Under the pieces are notes generated by a model, which saw nothing but the letters and a program-made list of their open reading frames with translations, ran no database searches and was not told where the DNA came from. The translations under genes were made by a program, and so were the position numbers. A stretch of DNA of 64,000 nt from Saposhnikovia divaricata (lineage: Eukaryota > Streptophyta > Magnoliopsida > Apiales > Apiaceae): positions 101,707,001 through 101,771,000 of the forward strand of contig CM071594.1 in the NCBI GenBank assembly GCA_036435485.1, given 5' to 3'. Positions 24,138-36,249 of this stretch are shown here, piece by piece; the first letter of the stretch is position 1; the number at the start of each line of letters is the position of its first letter.

Positions 24138-27100
24138 TGTAAGAACCCAGATTATGGATAGAATTATGTTTTTTTATATATATGGATGTAATAGTGAATA
24201 GTAGTTACGGCTACGATGTAACGTTGTTCTAATGAATGGAATGGATTTGTATTCAAATAATTATATGTCATGAAGAATGCTATTGGTTGACAATCTAGAT
24301 AAGAATTATCTATCTCCTAGGAAATTAAGATTTGATAATTCCAAGGGGGAAGGTTATTCTTATGTCATCCAAATCGATATCTGTTATCAGTCCAGTGGTT
24401 CCGTAAAAGGGTTAAGGAATGATCGAAAGAGAACCGGGACATCTATATAACCTTAAAAGAATAAGTAGAGAATAAGTGGTGAATAGTGATTTTGGTGGAA
24501 TTAGGAATATTATTAGACGACGCTATATAGAAGTACCCGGAACGAAATTCTGAGTTCGTATTTGTGATCCAGGGGGAAAAAGAGTGTATGTAAAAGCTGT
24601 CGGATTCTGAAAAATGGCACTTTTATTTTCTCCAAGATTTCCCTGGACGATGAAAGACCTAAGAGATTATTAAAAGGATTTAAGGAATATGGATTCGAGA
24701 ATTATTAAAATGATGGCGTAAATATTAATACGGTTTTCGGTTAAACCCTAATAGAAAATCTTCGGGATATTCCTTCGAACGATCAATGAATTGAGCAATA
24801 ACCGGACAAAGAATCAAGCAGGGAAGCAAGATGCATGCATGTGCAATTAGAAAATATCTAGTAACCAATCTAGTTACATTACTAACTAGAACAATTAGCA
24901 ACAAACCAAGTACTTAGCAATTCTTTCTCATCTTACCACACAAAATCAACACATGTCTCTCAAATTTCATCATCCATTACATCATACCTTTAATAAAGCT
25001 ACTTTATGCCAAAGATATTATCTACACACACCAATAATTCATTTCAACCAAGCAACCAAGCAAGAACACAAAAACTCTCCCATTTTCTCTTCCAAAAAGG
25101 AACTCTCGGCCAAGAGCTAGAACTAGGGGTTCCCACCATTGTTTGATCTCCAAATTGTTATGGTAAGTACTACATATCATAGCTTAGATCTCCTAGAAAT
25201 CTTGGCTTCAAATTCATCTTTTTCCATTTTCAAAAAAATAATCAAAGTAGTTGATGAATATTGATCTCTAAGAACTAATCTTGTTTTTCTTGATTTCATG
25301 GTTGATCTAAGGTTTGTTAAGGCTAGACAAGGACCATACCAAACTTAGAAAGGCTAGTACAAACTCTCAAGAAGGTATATCACTTGAAACCCTAGCTCTT
25401 GTTTTAAGATTTAAGCATGTTCTTGGTAGATTTAGCTTAGTTATGCTTATAGTGATGTTATAAGCATGATTAGTTAGTGGTTTAAGTTGATCTAAGTAAT
25501 ATGATGATTATGATGTTAAAGTCAGTGGTTCTTGGACATTTTGAGATGAGAAATCATGTGTATAAGTTGTATAGTGCCCGGTGTGGCTTGGTTTTGATGT
25601 TACGAATTTAGAAACGTTCGATTTATAGCCGTCGTAATGCCGAAATTTCGTTAACCTTAAGAAATCGTGTTTGACAATAGCTATAACTTCCTCTCCAGTT
25701 TCATGTTCTGCCATGGCAAGATAGATTACGTTATAAGCTTCGTTTTGATATAAAGATCATGTGAAACGGACTTACGGTTTAGGAATTATGGCCGATTTAC
25801 TAAAAGTCGTTCGAAACCGTAAGTACTAGTTCGTTATTAAAATTGAACCTCGGTAAAATACGTAAGTTAGTGGCGAATCATGGTAATTAAGGAAGGTGTA
25901 GGAGAAAACCTCGTGTCAAACGGATCGTTTTTCAGTTTTATAAAAATGTTTGAATCAACGTTAAACGCGAACGAACCCCTAAAAACACACTTGGTGATAA
26001 CTTTAGTAAAACACTTAGAAAACGGGCGATAAAACTCGAGGTATAATCTTGGTTCGTAAACGACCGACCTTAGAACTTACCCGGCTTAAGTATATGTCAA
26101 GTGTAAGTATAATGACATGTCTTAATAACGAACAAAAGTCGGATCGTATCGGTAATAAAAAGAGTTATACAAAAGGGTGTATAACGAGATAACTCGAAAG
26201 CGTGTTTCGACTTAAGTAAAGTTTATAAGTAACTTTCTAAAGAAGTGTTAGGTGATTAATCTCGAATATTCTGATTGTTTATAGATCACCGAGCTGACCC
26301 GGGACACGCTACCTCTACCCACACCCGATTACCAGGCAAGTTTCAAATCCTTTTTAAAGGCTGTTGTTGTGAATATATATATTGTTATACTTTCAAGTTA
26401 TATTGTTATACTTGTTCCTGATTTAATGTTGGCTTATAAGGTAGATAAATAATATATCGATTATAAGCCGGATATTACTAAGACCCTTAGCGAAGGGGAT
26501 ACGAATCTCATTTTTCGAATGTAGACTGGGAGTCGGTATTTCTTGATATATCATGGTTATTTTCGGAGGAAAATATTTAGGTAGATATTTTCCATTACTT
26601 ATTTATTGAACATTATTTGGAATATTCAACTGAGTTTATTTATTTAATGAATATTACTTTGAATATTCATTGGAGCTTTATCTATCTAAGGAACATTATT
26701 TTGAATATTCATTCGAGATTATTTACTTAATGAATATTATTTCGAATATTCATTTGACCTTTATCTATGTGATGAATATTATCTTTAATATTCATCTAGA
26801 GTTGATTTATTTATCGAATATTATTTCGAACCTTCATTCGAATTATTTAATATTAATTTCGAATATTCAATTAATCATTATTTATCTAATAAATACAATC
26901 TCGAACATTCTTTTGGACTTCTGTTTATTCAATAAATATTACCTCTAAATATCCCTTTGATAATATATTCATTATTCGTTCAAGGAATATTATTATGAAT
27001 ATTTATTCAAGGATCATTCCGAGAAATATTCTTTCAATAATTATGACTTAATAAATATTCTTTGAGTATTCATTGAATTCTTGCTACTAAGCTTTAAAAT

Positions 27101-28531
27101 ATATTACTTCGTTCAAATATTATCTTCGATCTTCAGATATTATGTAAACCATTCTGAGCCTTATTATTATTATTTTATCAAGGGAGGTTCTCAAAACTCC
27201 ATTTTTCATTCGAATCTATCTTTTAAATATAAGGGAAACTTACTTGAGAGCTGTTATTTCTTTGACTACCCGGTCATATACTTGTTAAACTATTCTTTTC
27301 AAATTCAACTTGGTTGCTAGCCATCAAATTGAGTCTATTTGTTACTTCCTCATCATTCGAGGGGTAAAGATTATTGGGACAAGTCAATATCCATTAACAA
27401 GCTTCAGCTTGGGTAATATCAGTGAATTTTCCTTTCCAACTAGATACGACTACTTCGTGGAGTCTTATCAACAAGTATTATACTTGGGGAAAGGGGGACG
27501 AGCTTTACGTTTCAGAATCATGGAATTATTCGGACTAGGAGTATTTGTGTAAGAGGCTGTGGGACAGTCCATCATTAAAATTGGTATAAGAGGCTGTGGG
27601 ACAGTCCATCCTTGAAATAGGGTCCGAGTGGCGCCGGTCCCAACTATGCCCAACCGTTGGCTAGGGAGATCCGGCGTATGGTGGTGTCCATATGTTCTTC
27701 CTTCTACAGGTAGTAAAACAAATCTTGAGATGCACAACCTACGACTGATCATCGTAAGGCGGTGTCATCTGGCGCGACATAATCCAGTATTGGTTCACTA
27801 TCAAGAATCTATTCATTTTTTGCAACATTATCAGTGTTGGCAGGGTTGAGAATTATTCAAAACCAAAATTGCATATCTTTTCATGCAGTTTCCCTTTTTG
27901 CGAAATATGATGATATCTTGCTTATATTTGACATAGCAGATATTTCCACGGATTATATATGTTGAGTTACCTTGTAACTTCATCCTTTACATTATACTAG
28001 CACTATTTTCGTTAAAGTATGGCATATGGTTTCAAAGATATTTGAACTTTTACAAATATTATCACTGTTTAGTTATATTGTTTGTTGGTGGGCTATTGAT
28101 CACCCTTGCTTATTTATTATGTCACAACAACAGCTAGGTCAGATGGCCCGCACCAGGTGCACCCGGCGCAAGCAGGTGACCGCACCCGTAGGACTACCTG
28201 CTGATATGCTAGCTACCATTGCTGAGGTAGACTAGACTTGTAGCTTTTGTTTTCAGCCTTAATTATATGTATGACTAATGTAATCAATGGCAAGAACTTT
28301 AAACTTATGTTGTTACTCCTTTTGGATTGTAATAACTTTTATTCATAAATCCTTTAATGTGAGACTTATTTCAATTTCATCTCTGGGACTATAACTGTTG
28401 TGTGTGTGTGATTAGATATTATTATGGGGTCACTGCATGTTGTTTATTTATGTGGACTCAAGTCAAGTGTTATTTATGGAAATTGAGACCGTAACGACCC
28501 GATCCCTGACCCCGGATCTGGGGATGTTACA
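24138..28531 (+). repeat. 3' LTR of the outer gypsy element (4394 bp)
   Basis: Starts TGTAAGAACCCAG and ends GGGGATGTTACA. It is recognisably the same family as the other long LTRs but more divergent. It has the palindrome array at about 26580-27080, a TATA-like TGTTTATAG at 26276-26284, a 37-bp tandem duplication at 27550-27623 (AAGAGGCTGTGGGACAGTCC core) and the 38-codon open frame at 28119-28235. The partner 5' LTR is left of the window. The open frames at 26670-27752 are AT-rich chance frames. Confidence 0.9.
28119..28235 (+). CDS. Short LTR-borne open frame, counterpart of 22134-22250
   Basis: MSQQQLGQMAR, then TRRKQVTA, GLPADM and IAEV; 38 codons and a stop. About 80 percent of residues match the frame at 22134-22250, with both silent and replacement differences. 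No promoter or partner gene is evident, so it may simply be conserved LTR sequence. Confidence 0.25.
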   Translation: MSQQQLGQMARTRCTRRKQVTAPVGLPADMLATIAEVD

Positions 28532-28551
28532 CCATCCTTGTAACCAGACAT
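28532..28551 (-). pseudogene. Start of a copia gag, cut off by the outer gypsy element
   Basis: On the minus strand an ATG at 28551-28549 opens MSGYKDG, placed 37 bases after a PBS and LTR as expected for copia Gag. The frame runs straight into the gypsy 3' LTR terminus at 28531. The rest of this copia element must lie left of the gypsy element, outside the window. Confidence 0.6.
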
Positions 28552-28588
28552 GATATTGTAGATCTTTTTGAATAAACGTAATCAACCT

Positions 28589-28600
28589 GCTCTGATACCA
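28589..28600 (-). promoter_or_regulatory. copia primer-binding site
   Basis: The minus strand reads TGGTATCAGAGC two bases inside the LTR end (28603). Complementary to initiator tRNA-Met, the usual plant copia primer. Confidence 0.9.
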
Positions 28601-28602
28601 AT

Positions 28603-29327
28603 TGTTACCTCGAATATACTATTAAAAAGGGGTTGAATACAAATATAAATAATCATGTCTGATTTTTGTTTTAATAAATAAATAAGAACAAACGAGTAAA
28701 CCAAACTATTTGTATTAATAAGATCAATACAAACTCTACCAAAGGTTTACAAATACCTTAGGCAGCTGCTCTCAATATAAATCTCTCTCTCTCTGTGTGT
28801 GTTTGTTAACTCGTACAATTACGATGCTGCGAACTTACACTCCTCTATCTTATTCCAATGATATAGAGAGAGTATTTATAATGCTACTTATCAACTAATA
28901 ACAGAAAGTAATAATCAGTACATGGTAATTCTCTGTCAGTGGGTTGATAGTTTCCACCATTAGTTTGATTCTTTTCTTCATGCACACTTCTTTCTTTTCT
29001 TCAAAACATCTGATCCTACAATATAGCACTTTCCAATTTCTGCAGCATCTAGAATATCATCAGGATTGTATCAACATCAAGATCTGATCATTCCATCAGG
29101 ATTTGATCATAGCATCAGGATTTGAATTATCGTATCAGGATCTGACCATAGTTCTTGAAAGATAGTCCGTGACATATTGTTCCTGATTGAACACTGTTCA
29201 CAATTCTGTAGTTCCTAAATAACTTGTTTCCTATCTTAAGTGCTAAACCCTTTATAAGATCAGGGTATTACAAGAAGTATATGATTATTCTATTCTAAAC
29301 TTCACAACTAATGAATTATTCCTAACA
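28603..29327 (-). repeat. 5' LTR of a Ty1/copia element (725 bp)
   Basis: On the minus strand it runs from TGTTAGGAATAATTC to GAGGTAACA, ending next to the PBS. A TATAAATA box lies at 28873-28880 (minus). It contains short CT/GT runs at about 28782-28803 and repeats of a CATCAGGATYTGA-type motif at 29050-29150. The base pairs after the LTR (AAGTG, 29328-29332) would be its TSD; the partner lies outside the window. Confidence 0.85.
28873..28880 (-). promoter_or_regulatory. TATA box of the minus-strand copia LTR
   Basis: TATAAATA on the minus strand, followed downstream by a CT-rich stretch. The position within the LTR is right for the U3/R promoter. Confidence 0.5.
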
Positions 29328-29585
29328 AAGTGTATAATAGTTTCTTAAGTGCATTGTAGGTTACTAAGAGTGTATACTTGTCAAAGTATTCAAGAAAAAA
29401 CAATAATGAGAGTCCTAGAGGGAGAAGCTCTTTCTTCTCACTAAAACCCTAATAGCTACCACCATTTTTACCTAGATCTACTTTCTTACACACAATTTTC
29501 CATCACAAAACATATAAATCCTATCATAAATCCATCTTTCTTCTTACACTACACCTAAACACTAAATTTCGTATAGTACATATTA

Positions 29586-31425
29586 ATGTTAGCTTTAATT
29601 ATGGTCAGTCAAGGTTCGTTCTATGACTTAGATGGGTTATCTGGGTTTATGCAAGATGGGCCTGAAGTTGATAGCCTTGAGGAATTATGTGCTCGTAGAG
29701 AAGTGAAGGACTTTCCCATCCTTGTAGGTATGAGTGAGGGGCTGAAAATAAAACCCAGTAGTTCGGGAGGTATAGACATTGCTTACGATGAAACAGAGGT
29801 TGAAGAGGTCACTTCGGATGGAGAAGAAACACGATTTAAAGATGGCAGAGCTGTTATTAAGCGTGAGACAGTTAATCGAGCTGCTAAAATGGCATTTGCT
29901 AGTAACAAAGATGAAAGAGAAGAGCTTATCGCTCTTCGCTTGAAGATGATGGAGATGGAAGAGCTGTTAAAAAAGAAAGGTATTTCTTGGGTTGAAGCGG
30001 AAAAAGAAGCTGTGGATATGAAGTATGCCTTTAATGGAGTGGATAGGGAAATCAAGAAAGACGGTATTTCTACTAAAAGTGATATAGAATTTATTATTGA
30101 ACGTGATGACTATGGATTACCAAAATTCAAAAGCAATAACTCTAAGCATAAGAACTCGCATGGTAAGAGTAAAGACAGAGATACTGACTCGTATGTGTTT
30201 GAGGGAATGCCAAGCTCAAAGCAAACCAATATGTTTGATGAAGTGCCTTGCCAAGAAAAGCGTAAAGCTGAGGACACATTGAATTTCGAAAATGTGCAAA
30301 AATCTCCACCGGCCAATTCTAAGCCTAAATCATGGTCCAATGTTGTCAAGGAGCAGCCCTCCCCTCCAATCTCCTTTGAATATGTCCCTTTGTAGAAAGG
30401 TGAAACCGTCATCTCTCCTCATGATGAAGAACTGATTCAAGGTAACGAGAAGTTTAAAAACTGTATGGTAGGTACTTTTACCAAGTTTATGGCCCCTTGT
30501 AACATTGTAGCTGCTTTTTCGAAGAGAATGTGGAGTGAAAAGGGTCTCTGTAGAGTGGTCCAAAAAATATCTCTACGTTTATATTTAAATTTGACAAGGA
30601 AATCACTATGATTGAGGCTCTTTCTAAGGGTATTTTGGTATGTGGGGAAAAAACCTATGGTTGTTACTCCTTGGGGCAACTCTGAAGCTCGGAAAAAATC
30701 AAGAAAATTCCCCTGGAGGTAAAAATCTCTAGCATCCTGGATAGTTACTGGACAAAAAAAGGGTTGAGTCGCTTAGCTAGTGTTGTTGGACCACCACTGT
30801 GTGCAGACCAGATGACATCAAGAATGGAGGTGCTTCTGTTTGCTAAAATTTGTGTCAATTACGACTTGGGATCACCTCTTCCAAACCTAGTGAAGGTTGT
30901 AACTTTAGATCCCGTGATAAATGAAAAAACCACTTTTGAGGTTTAGTACTCTTATCCAAATAAACCACTTATATGTACGGGGTGCTAGTCTTTAGGACAC
31001 ATAATTGGAGCCTTCCCCCAAGTAACAAGTTCTTGGGTGCAGAAAATCATGCCTATGTCTGAAAATGCTTTTGAGAATGCTTCTCCCTCTATTGAGCCTT
31101 GTGAAACTCAAGAGCAGGTGCCAAAGGAAGGAGCAGATGTTATGCAACCGGATAATTTGAGTGGCGAGAATTTGCAAACTATTATAGAGCAACCCCAGGA
31201 TGTATCTAACTCTCTAGACAAAGGCTGCAGTCAACCACAACGATGAGGGCGGGAAACAGTCAAAACCAAGAAATCGAAGAATTTTAATTCAAATAATCTT
31301 ATAACAACTACTCCAGGTGTCAGCCTACCTACTTATCACCCTTTCACTAGAGCTATGTTGAAGAATCAAACACAGAGTGTGAAGGTCAGGGAAAAACCAG
31401 CCCAGGGGAAGGGCTCCCCATCCTA
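29586..31425 (+). pseudogene. LINE ORF1: DUF4283 / zf-CCHC_4 nucleic-acid-binding protein
   Basis: The first 269 codons (29586-30395) are open: an acidic N-terminus, a predicted helical Glu/Lys-rich stretch (residues about 110-135) and then KSWSNVVKEQ, the usual lead-in to DUF4283. After the TAG at 30393-30395 the DUF4283 domain continues through several frames (GTFTKFMAPCNIVAAFSKRM region; then GLSRLASVVGPPLCADQMTS at 30764-30830). A zinc knuckle remnant follows near 30965-31015 (CTGC, then SLGHIIGAF, with the last cysteine changed to phenylalanine and a stop inside). The C-terminal tail ends at about 31425. ORF1 proteins bind LINE RNA to form the transposition particle. Confidence 0.82.
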
Positions 31426-31438
31426 AGTTGTATTTTGA

Positions 31439-34400
31439 ATGGTTTTTTATTCCTACAATATTAGAGGGCTTAATAATAAAATTTCCTTTGCGAAGGATTT
31501 TAATAATAATAATAATAATAAATTTGGCCTTATTGCCCTCCTGGAAACTCACGTAAAAAAGGATTCGTCCAATTTTATTTCTTCTATAAATGGATCTTTA
31601 ATTAAGAGAACCACCATAACGGTCGTATATGGGTAGGGTGGGATTCTAATTTTTGGACTGTGCAGTGTATGGGTGTTAATGCCCAACATATTACCTGTTC
31701 AGTAATCTGCAATGGGACTAATCAGCATTTCTTTGTTTCCTTCATATATGCTTTTAACACTACAGTGGAGCAACGACCACTTTGGGCTAGCTTGATAGCA
31801 CTGAAAGATAGGAACCTGGGTGCTGGCTCGGTTTCTTGGGTTCTTATGGGCGATTTTAACATTTGCCTCAGTACGGAGGAGATTGAAGTGGGAAGTAGGA
31901 ATTACAACCTGGGTATGAGTGAGTTTAAAGATTTTGTGGCTGCGTTCAATGTTTGTGATCTCAATTTTACGGGTAAATATCTCACCTGGTGGGATAGTAA
32001 CAAATAAAATCCAACTTTTAAAAAACTAGATCGTATTATGGTTAACGATGACTGGCTCACCTGTTTCTCTCTTTCTCAAGCTCACTTTATGTCTCGAGGT
32101 CTATCTGACCACTGTCCCGCAGTCTCGAGGTCTCTACAGCTCTCAGATCGATTAGGGTCTGAAGCCATTTAAGTTCTTTAATATCTGGTTAGAGGACAAG
32201 CACTTTGTGGATATATTATGTAGTATTTGGAGCAAGTCTATTCTGAATAACATTGGAGCATATTTTAAGGAGATAAAAGAATACTAAAAAAATTGGAATA
32301 AGAGAGCCTTTGGCAATATCAATGAAAGAACAGAAAGTGTGGAGAAAAAGCAGGAGAAAGCTGATCTGCAAAATGAAACTAGACTGGTGAAAATGGAAAT
32401 ACGTTCAGAGTTAGGAGAAAGCATGTTGTGTCAAAAGGCTAGCTTGAATTGGCAACTGAAGGGTGAAAGGAATACGAAATTCTTTCATAAAGCTATATGG
32501 AGAAGAGCCATGTCAAATAAAATAGCAGGTCTGTGGTTTAATGAATCTTAAATTGTAAATCCTGTGGATATCAAAAACTATATTTTCCAGCATTTTAAAT
32601 TACTGTTTGGGCACTCTAGTAAAAGGAAGGTTTTCCTATTGGGAAATGTACAACTCAATAGACTCCTCTCGAAAGATAAAAGGGATCTAGTGAAGGATTT
32701 CTCTTTGCAGGAGGTGGAAGCTGCTCTTAAAGGTACTGAAGTCTTCTAAGGCACCTGGGTCGGATGGTATTAATGTTGGGGTTCTCAAAACTCTATGGGG
32801 AAGTATTAGGGGAGATATCTTTGGTTTTTCTGATAATTTTCATTCTTCTAATGTCATACCTAAAGGTTGTAATGCTTCCTTCATTTCTTTAGTTCTTAAA
32901 AGAGCTAAAACCCTAGTTGTGCCTCTGATTATAGGCCATTTAGCCTGATGAATGCAGTAATGAAGCTTCTAACTAAAGTCTTAGCTTCGAGGCTAAGTAA
33001 GGTTATGAATTATTTAGTAGCGGACAATCAGTCAGCATTCATTAAAGGGAGACAAATTTTTGATTGCATCTTTGTTACCAATGAGGTCTACCACTCCCTG
33101 AAAACCAAAAGAAGTAATGGATTAATCTTGAAGATTGACTTTGAAAAGGCATTTGATATCATCAACTGGGATTTCATCCTTGAGGTGTTCAGTTGTATGA
33201 ATTTCGAAAAAAAATGGATGGAGTGGATCGAGGCCATTCTGAAAAGTGCAACTATCTCAGTTTTAGTAAATGGTGCACCAATGAAAGAATTTGTTCCATG
33301 CAAAGGGCTTCGTCAGGGAGACCATTTATCTCCGCTTATCTTTAATCTGGTAGGAGAAGTATTGTCTAATCTAGTCACAGTTGTAGCAGAGAAAGGCATA
33401 GTTAGAGGTATCTCAACTCCTAATGTAGCTCCAATAACCCATCTCCAATATGTTGACGATGTAGTTCTTTTCCTGTCTAATGAGGAGAGGTCGATTAGAG
33501 GTATCAAAAGGGTACTTCAATGTTTTGAACTATTGTCATGATTGAAAATAAACTATCGCAAATCGCAGTTATATGGTTTTGAAGATGGGCAGGAGGACAT
33601 CCAAGGGTTGGCCAATGTTCTTGGGTTACATGATAGGTAGTGGCCCTCTAAGTTATCTGTGTGCAAACATTGTTGGGTTACCAAATAGATTTTCGATTTG
33701 TGAATGAATGAAAGACTAAAGGCATGGGATGCAAATGATCTATCAATAGCAAGAAGACTCACTCTCATTAAATCAAATTTGGATAGTATTCCGATTAACT
33801 GGTTTAATCTTCACACATGTTGGGAGGTTGCTAAATATGGATTTTGCCCAAGAGGAACCAAGTTTTGATGCTTCACACATGTTAGAAGTATTCAAAATCT
33901 TAGTTCTGTAGGTAATGTTTACTCTCTATTGAATAGAGACTGTTTTAAGTGGGTGGTAGGGAATGGAGAGAAGGTGCTATTTTGGGAGGATCAGTGGCAT
34001 GAGACAGGGGTTTTAATGAATGTTTTTCCTAGGCTTTATAGACTTTCAAAGTTAAAATTCTATCAAGAATTTTCTTCATGCTTGGGCATTAGACTCTAAG
34101 AATGTCACCAGTATCTGGTCTAGACCTTTGCTTAGAATAGATCTAGGGCAACTCAATCTCATCTCAAAGATTTTGCAGAGTGTTCTACTTTCTAATAATA
34201 ATAATAATTTTCTCGTATGGAAGCCTAAACGAAGGGGGTTCTCTATTAAGGATTTATGTTCTAAATTCTATGCCAGGTCTCAACTCCCAGAAAATAGTAA
34301 CAATATTTGGAGGACAATTTGGAGTAAGAAACTCCCTCCAAAGATCTCAGCTTTCTTATGTAAGTTACAGTGGAGAATTCTACCTACAAAAGCCTTTCTA

Positions 34401-35304
34401 AACCAAAGAACCAACATGGAATACAACACTTATGTATGGTCCAGAGTTGAAACAGAATCAATAGAGCATTTGTTCTAAAAATGTACTTCAGCAAAATGGG
34501 CTTGGGCATTCATTGAAAACTGGTGGAGTATCTGGGTGGAGTATCTTGAACGACCTGGGAAGGATTACTAGATTCTCATTGAAAGTGTTAGTTAATCTGC
34601 ATGCTAGAAGACAATCTCAGAGCATTTGGGAACTGGTGGTAGCTGCAACACTATGGTCTATCTAGGTTTCAAGAAATGAGCTTATTTTCCAGAAGGTAAG
34701 AATTACAAAATTGTCTCTATAACAAGCTATAATCTTGAGGGTCAATAAGTGGGGTAAAGCATCAAATCTCATGGTCTTTGGAAATGATCCTTTGTGGCTA
34801 GTCAACCCTACAGGGATCATTGCAGTGCATTGCTATAGGTTTAACAAGGATTTCTGGAAATACAATAATCTTAATGCAGACCTTATTTGTGCATCGGATG
34901 GAGCTTGAGGATTTGATTCTAGTAGGTTGTGTAAAGGAGGAATGGGAGGCTAGATCAAAGATAACAAAGGGGTGGTCTTTTATTATTTTTCAGGTCTCAC
35001 TGTTATAGATTCATGCTTAGAAGCGGAGTTAGGAGCGATTTTTCACATTTTGGATTCATTAAGAGTTAAGAAATGGTTTGGGAAGAAAATTACAATTTGT
35101 TCTGTTTCAATGGAAGCTATTGATTTAATTAAAGCAGACTCTTACCTTTGTAAGGCTTAGAATCAGACAGGATTAGATTTGAAGTCGTTGCTGGATCATG
35201 GTATTTCTATTGTCTTTGTTCCCTGGCAACTAAACTCAGATGCTGATTCTTCAGCAAAATCAGACTTGTCAAGGCGTGCTTTGGTACCCTTTTGGGACTC
35301 GTAA
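31439..35304 (+). pseudogene. LINE ORF2: endonuclease, reverse transcriptase, zf-RVT and RNaseH
   Basis: ORF2 starts 13 bases after ORF1 with MVFYSYNIRGLNN, the first conserved block of the AP-type endonuclease. It continues with ALLETHVKK, WVLMGDFNI (31842-31870), KKLDRIMVNDDW and LSDHCPAV (about 32105-32125). A poly-AAT stretch at 31500-31522 adds an asparagine run. RT is best kept at 32948-33541: ADNQSAFIKGRQI, LKIDFEKAFD, GLRQGDHLSPLIFNL and the catalytic YVDDVVLF (33447-33470). zf-RVT (34200-34478) has FLVWKPKRRGFS, then W-KLPPKISAFLCKLQWRILPT and ESIEHLF. RNaseH (about 34880-35304) has CASDGA, EAELGAIFHILDSLR and NSDADSSAK; the second catalytic aspartate is replaced (CSVS). Numerous stops; dead. 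Confidence 0.88.
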
Positions 35305-35450
35305 TGGGCCATTGCAATATAGTATCTGAAGTGGATTGCAGGCCTTATTAATAAAGGATTTTTAATTTTAGACTTTTAATTGCAACGGAGTGGAAATAAG
35401 AGGTTCTCATAATTAGTTTATTTTTAATCAGCAGGGTTTAGCTTAACCAA

Positions 35451-36220
35451 TCAATCAATCCTTTGTTTTTCATTGAAATTTTTTAATCCAATTTTTGATT
35501 TTATCTATTCATATCTTGAGTTTGTTATCTCTTCTTGTGAAAATTTATTTTCTTTTCATGTTGGAATCATAGATTTACGAAATTTTCATAATTTTTGTTC
35601 GTTGATGACTTATATGAACTTGCAATTACGGTTGATATTTCGAATACATTATATTGAATCAGATTCACGTGTTTTTCACGATTACAATATTAATTGATCG
35701 TTTAATTGTCCCTTCAAAAAGGTATATATTCCACCAATGGAAACGAAGAATGCTTCATAATAAAAGATTTATCCAACCATCGTAGTTTTGATAAAAAAAA
35801 ATATGTATTTAATATTTTAACATGTATTAGTTGAAATTCAAAAAACTTTGTAGATGTTATGAATTTTTCTCTATAATTTTTTATTCTTTCAAAAAAAAAG
35901 TGATGTTTATGATCCAGGCTCTAATTTTCCACACAAAATATTAGTATACGTATATGTATTTTCTTACATTGTAAAATAACATGATATTTAAAATTTTTGT
36001 TAACTTTTTTTATCTAAGGGCCCGTTTGATAATAGCTGAATGAAAGGTTTTATGGGCTCGTCCAGATTTGGGCTGGTCCAGATTGTTTGATAACTTTTTT
36101 ACTGCTCTAGATGGAAAAAACTCCTGGACGATAAAATAAAAACAGCTGGATGATACATCCTCCTATTTCTCGCTCTGTGGTTCAGAAATCTCTCCAATTC
36201 CTCTTTTCCTAATGAACCAA
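35451..36220. other. AT-rich spacer without recognisable gene
   Basis: Between the LINE 3' end and the CACTA terminus. It has only short chance open frames (such as 35473-35697) and poly-A/poly-T runs. AAGGGCCCGTTTGAT at 36016-36030 looks like the end of a hAT-type or MITE inverted repeat, but no partner end was found. Confidence 0.5.
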
Positions 36221-36249
36221 CACTACTAAAAAAACTGGAATAGACATCG
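36221..36249 (+). repeat. Left terminal inverted repeat of the CACTA element
   Basis: CACTACTA, then A-rich, then CTGGAATAGACATCG. Pairs with 41513-41540 with several mismatches. Confidence 0.85.

Larger units (their letters stand above)
1..28531 (+). mobile_element. Outer Ty3/gypsy chromovirus (Tekay-like), 5' LTR outside window, carrying two nested insertions
   Basis: Gag, protease, RT, RNaseH, integrase, a chromodomain-like tail, PPT and 3' LTR occur in canonical gypsy order once the segments 1743-16818 and 17932-22536 are skipped. Each gap is flanked by a perfect 5-bp target-site duplication, and the reading resumes at the same protein position on the other side. The chromodomain-like C-terminus, two CCHC knuckles and multi-kb LTR suggest the Tekay clade; that assignment is from family knowledge, not a search. 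Internal stops and frameshifts in every domain make it a dead copy. The element lies inside a minus-strand copia gag, with the first five bases after the LTR (CCATC) as the expected right-hand TSD. Confidence 0.9.
29390..35450 (+). mobile_element. L1-type LINE with RNaseH domain, nearly full length, decayed
   Basis: A pyrimidine-rich 5' leader (from about 29390, with GTCCTAGAGGGAGAAGCTC) is followed by ORF1 and ORF2 in canonical plant L1 order. A 3' UTR runs to about 35450, where the match with the second copy (47008-48511) stops. The tail shows CAATCAATCAATC rather than poly(A). No clear target-site duplication was found. Stops and frameshifts in both ORFs make it inactive. It lies directly beside the copia LTR that ends at 29327. 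Confidence 0.85.

Noticed and set aside
29783..30563. Minus-strand frames of 77-100 codons opposite LINE ORF1
   Set aside because: Shadows of the sense-strand coding sequence; no independent signal.
36016..36030. AAGGGCCCGTTTGAT as a hAT or MITE terminus
   Set aside because: No matching inverted end and no 8-bp duplication found in the window.
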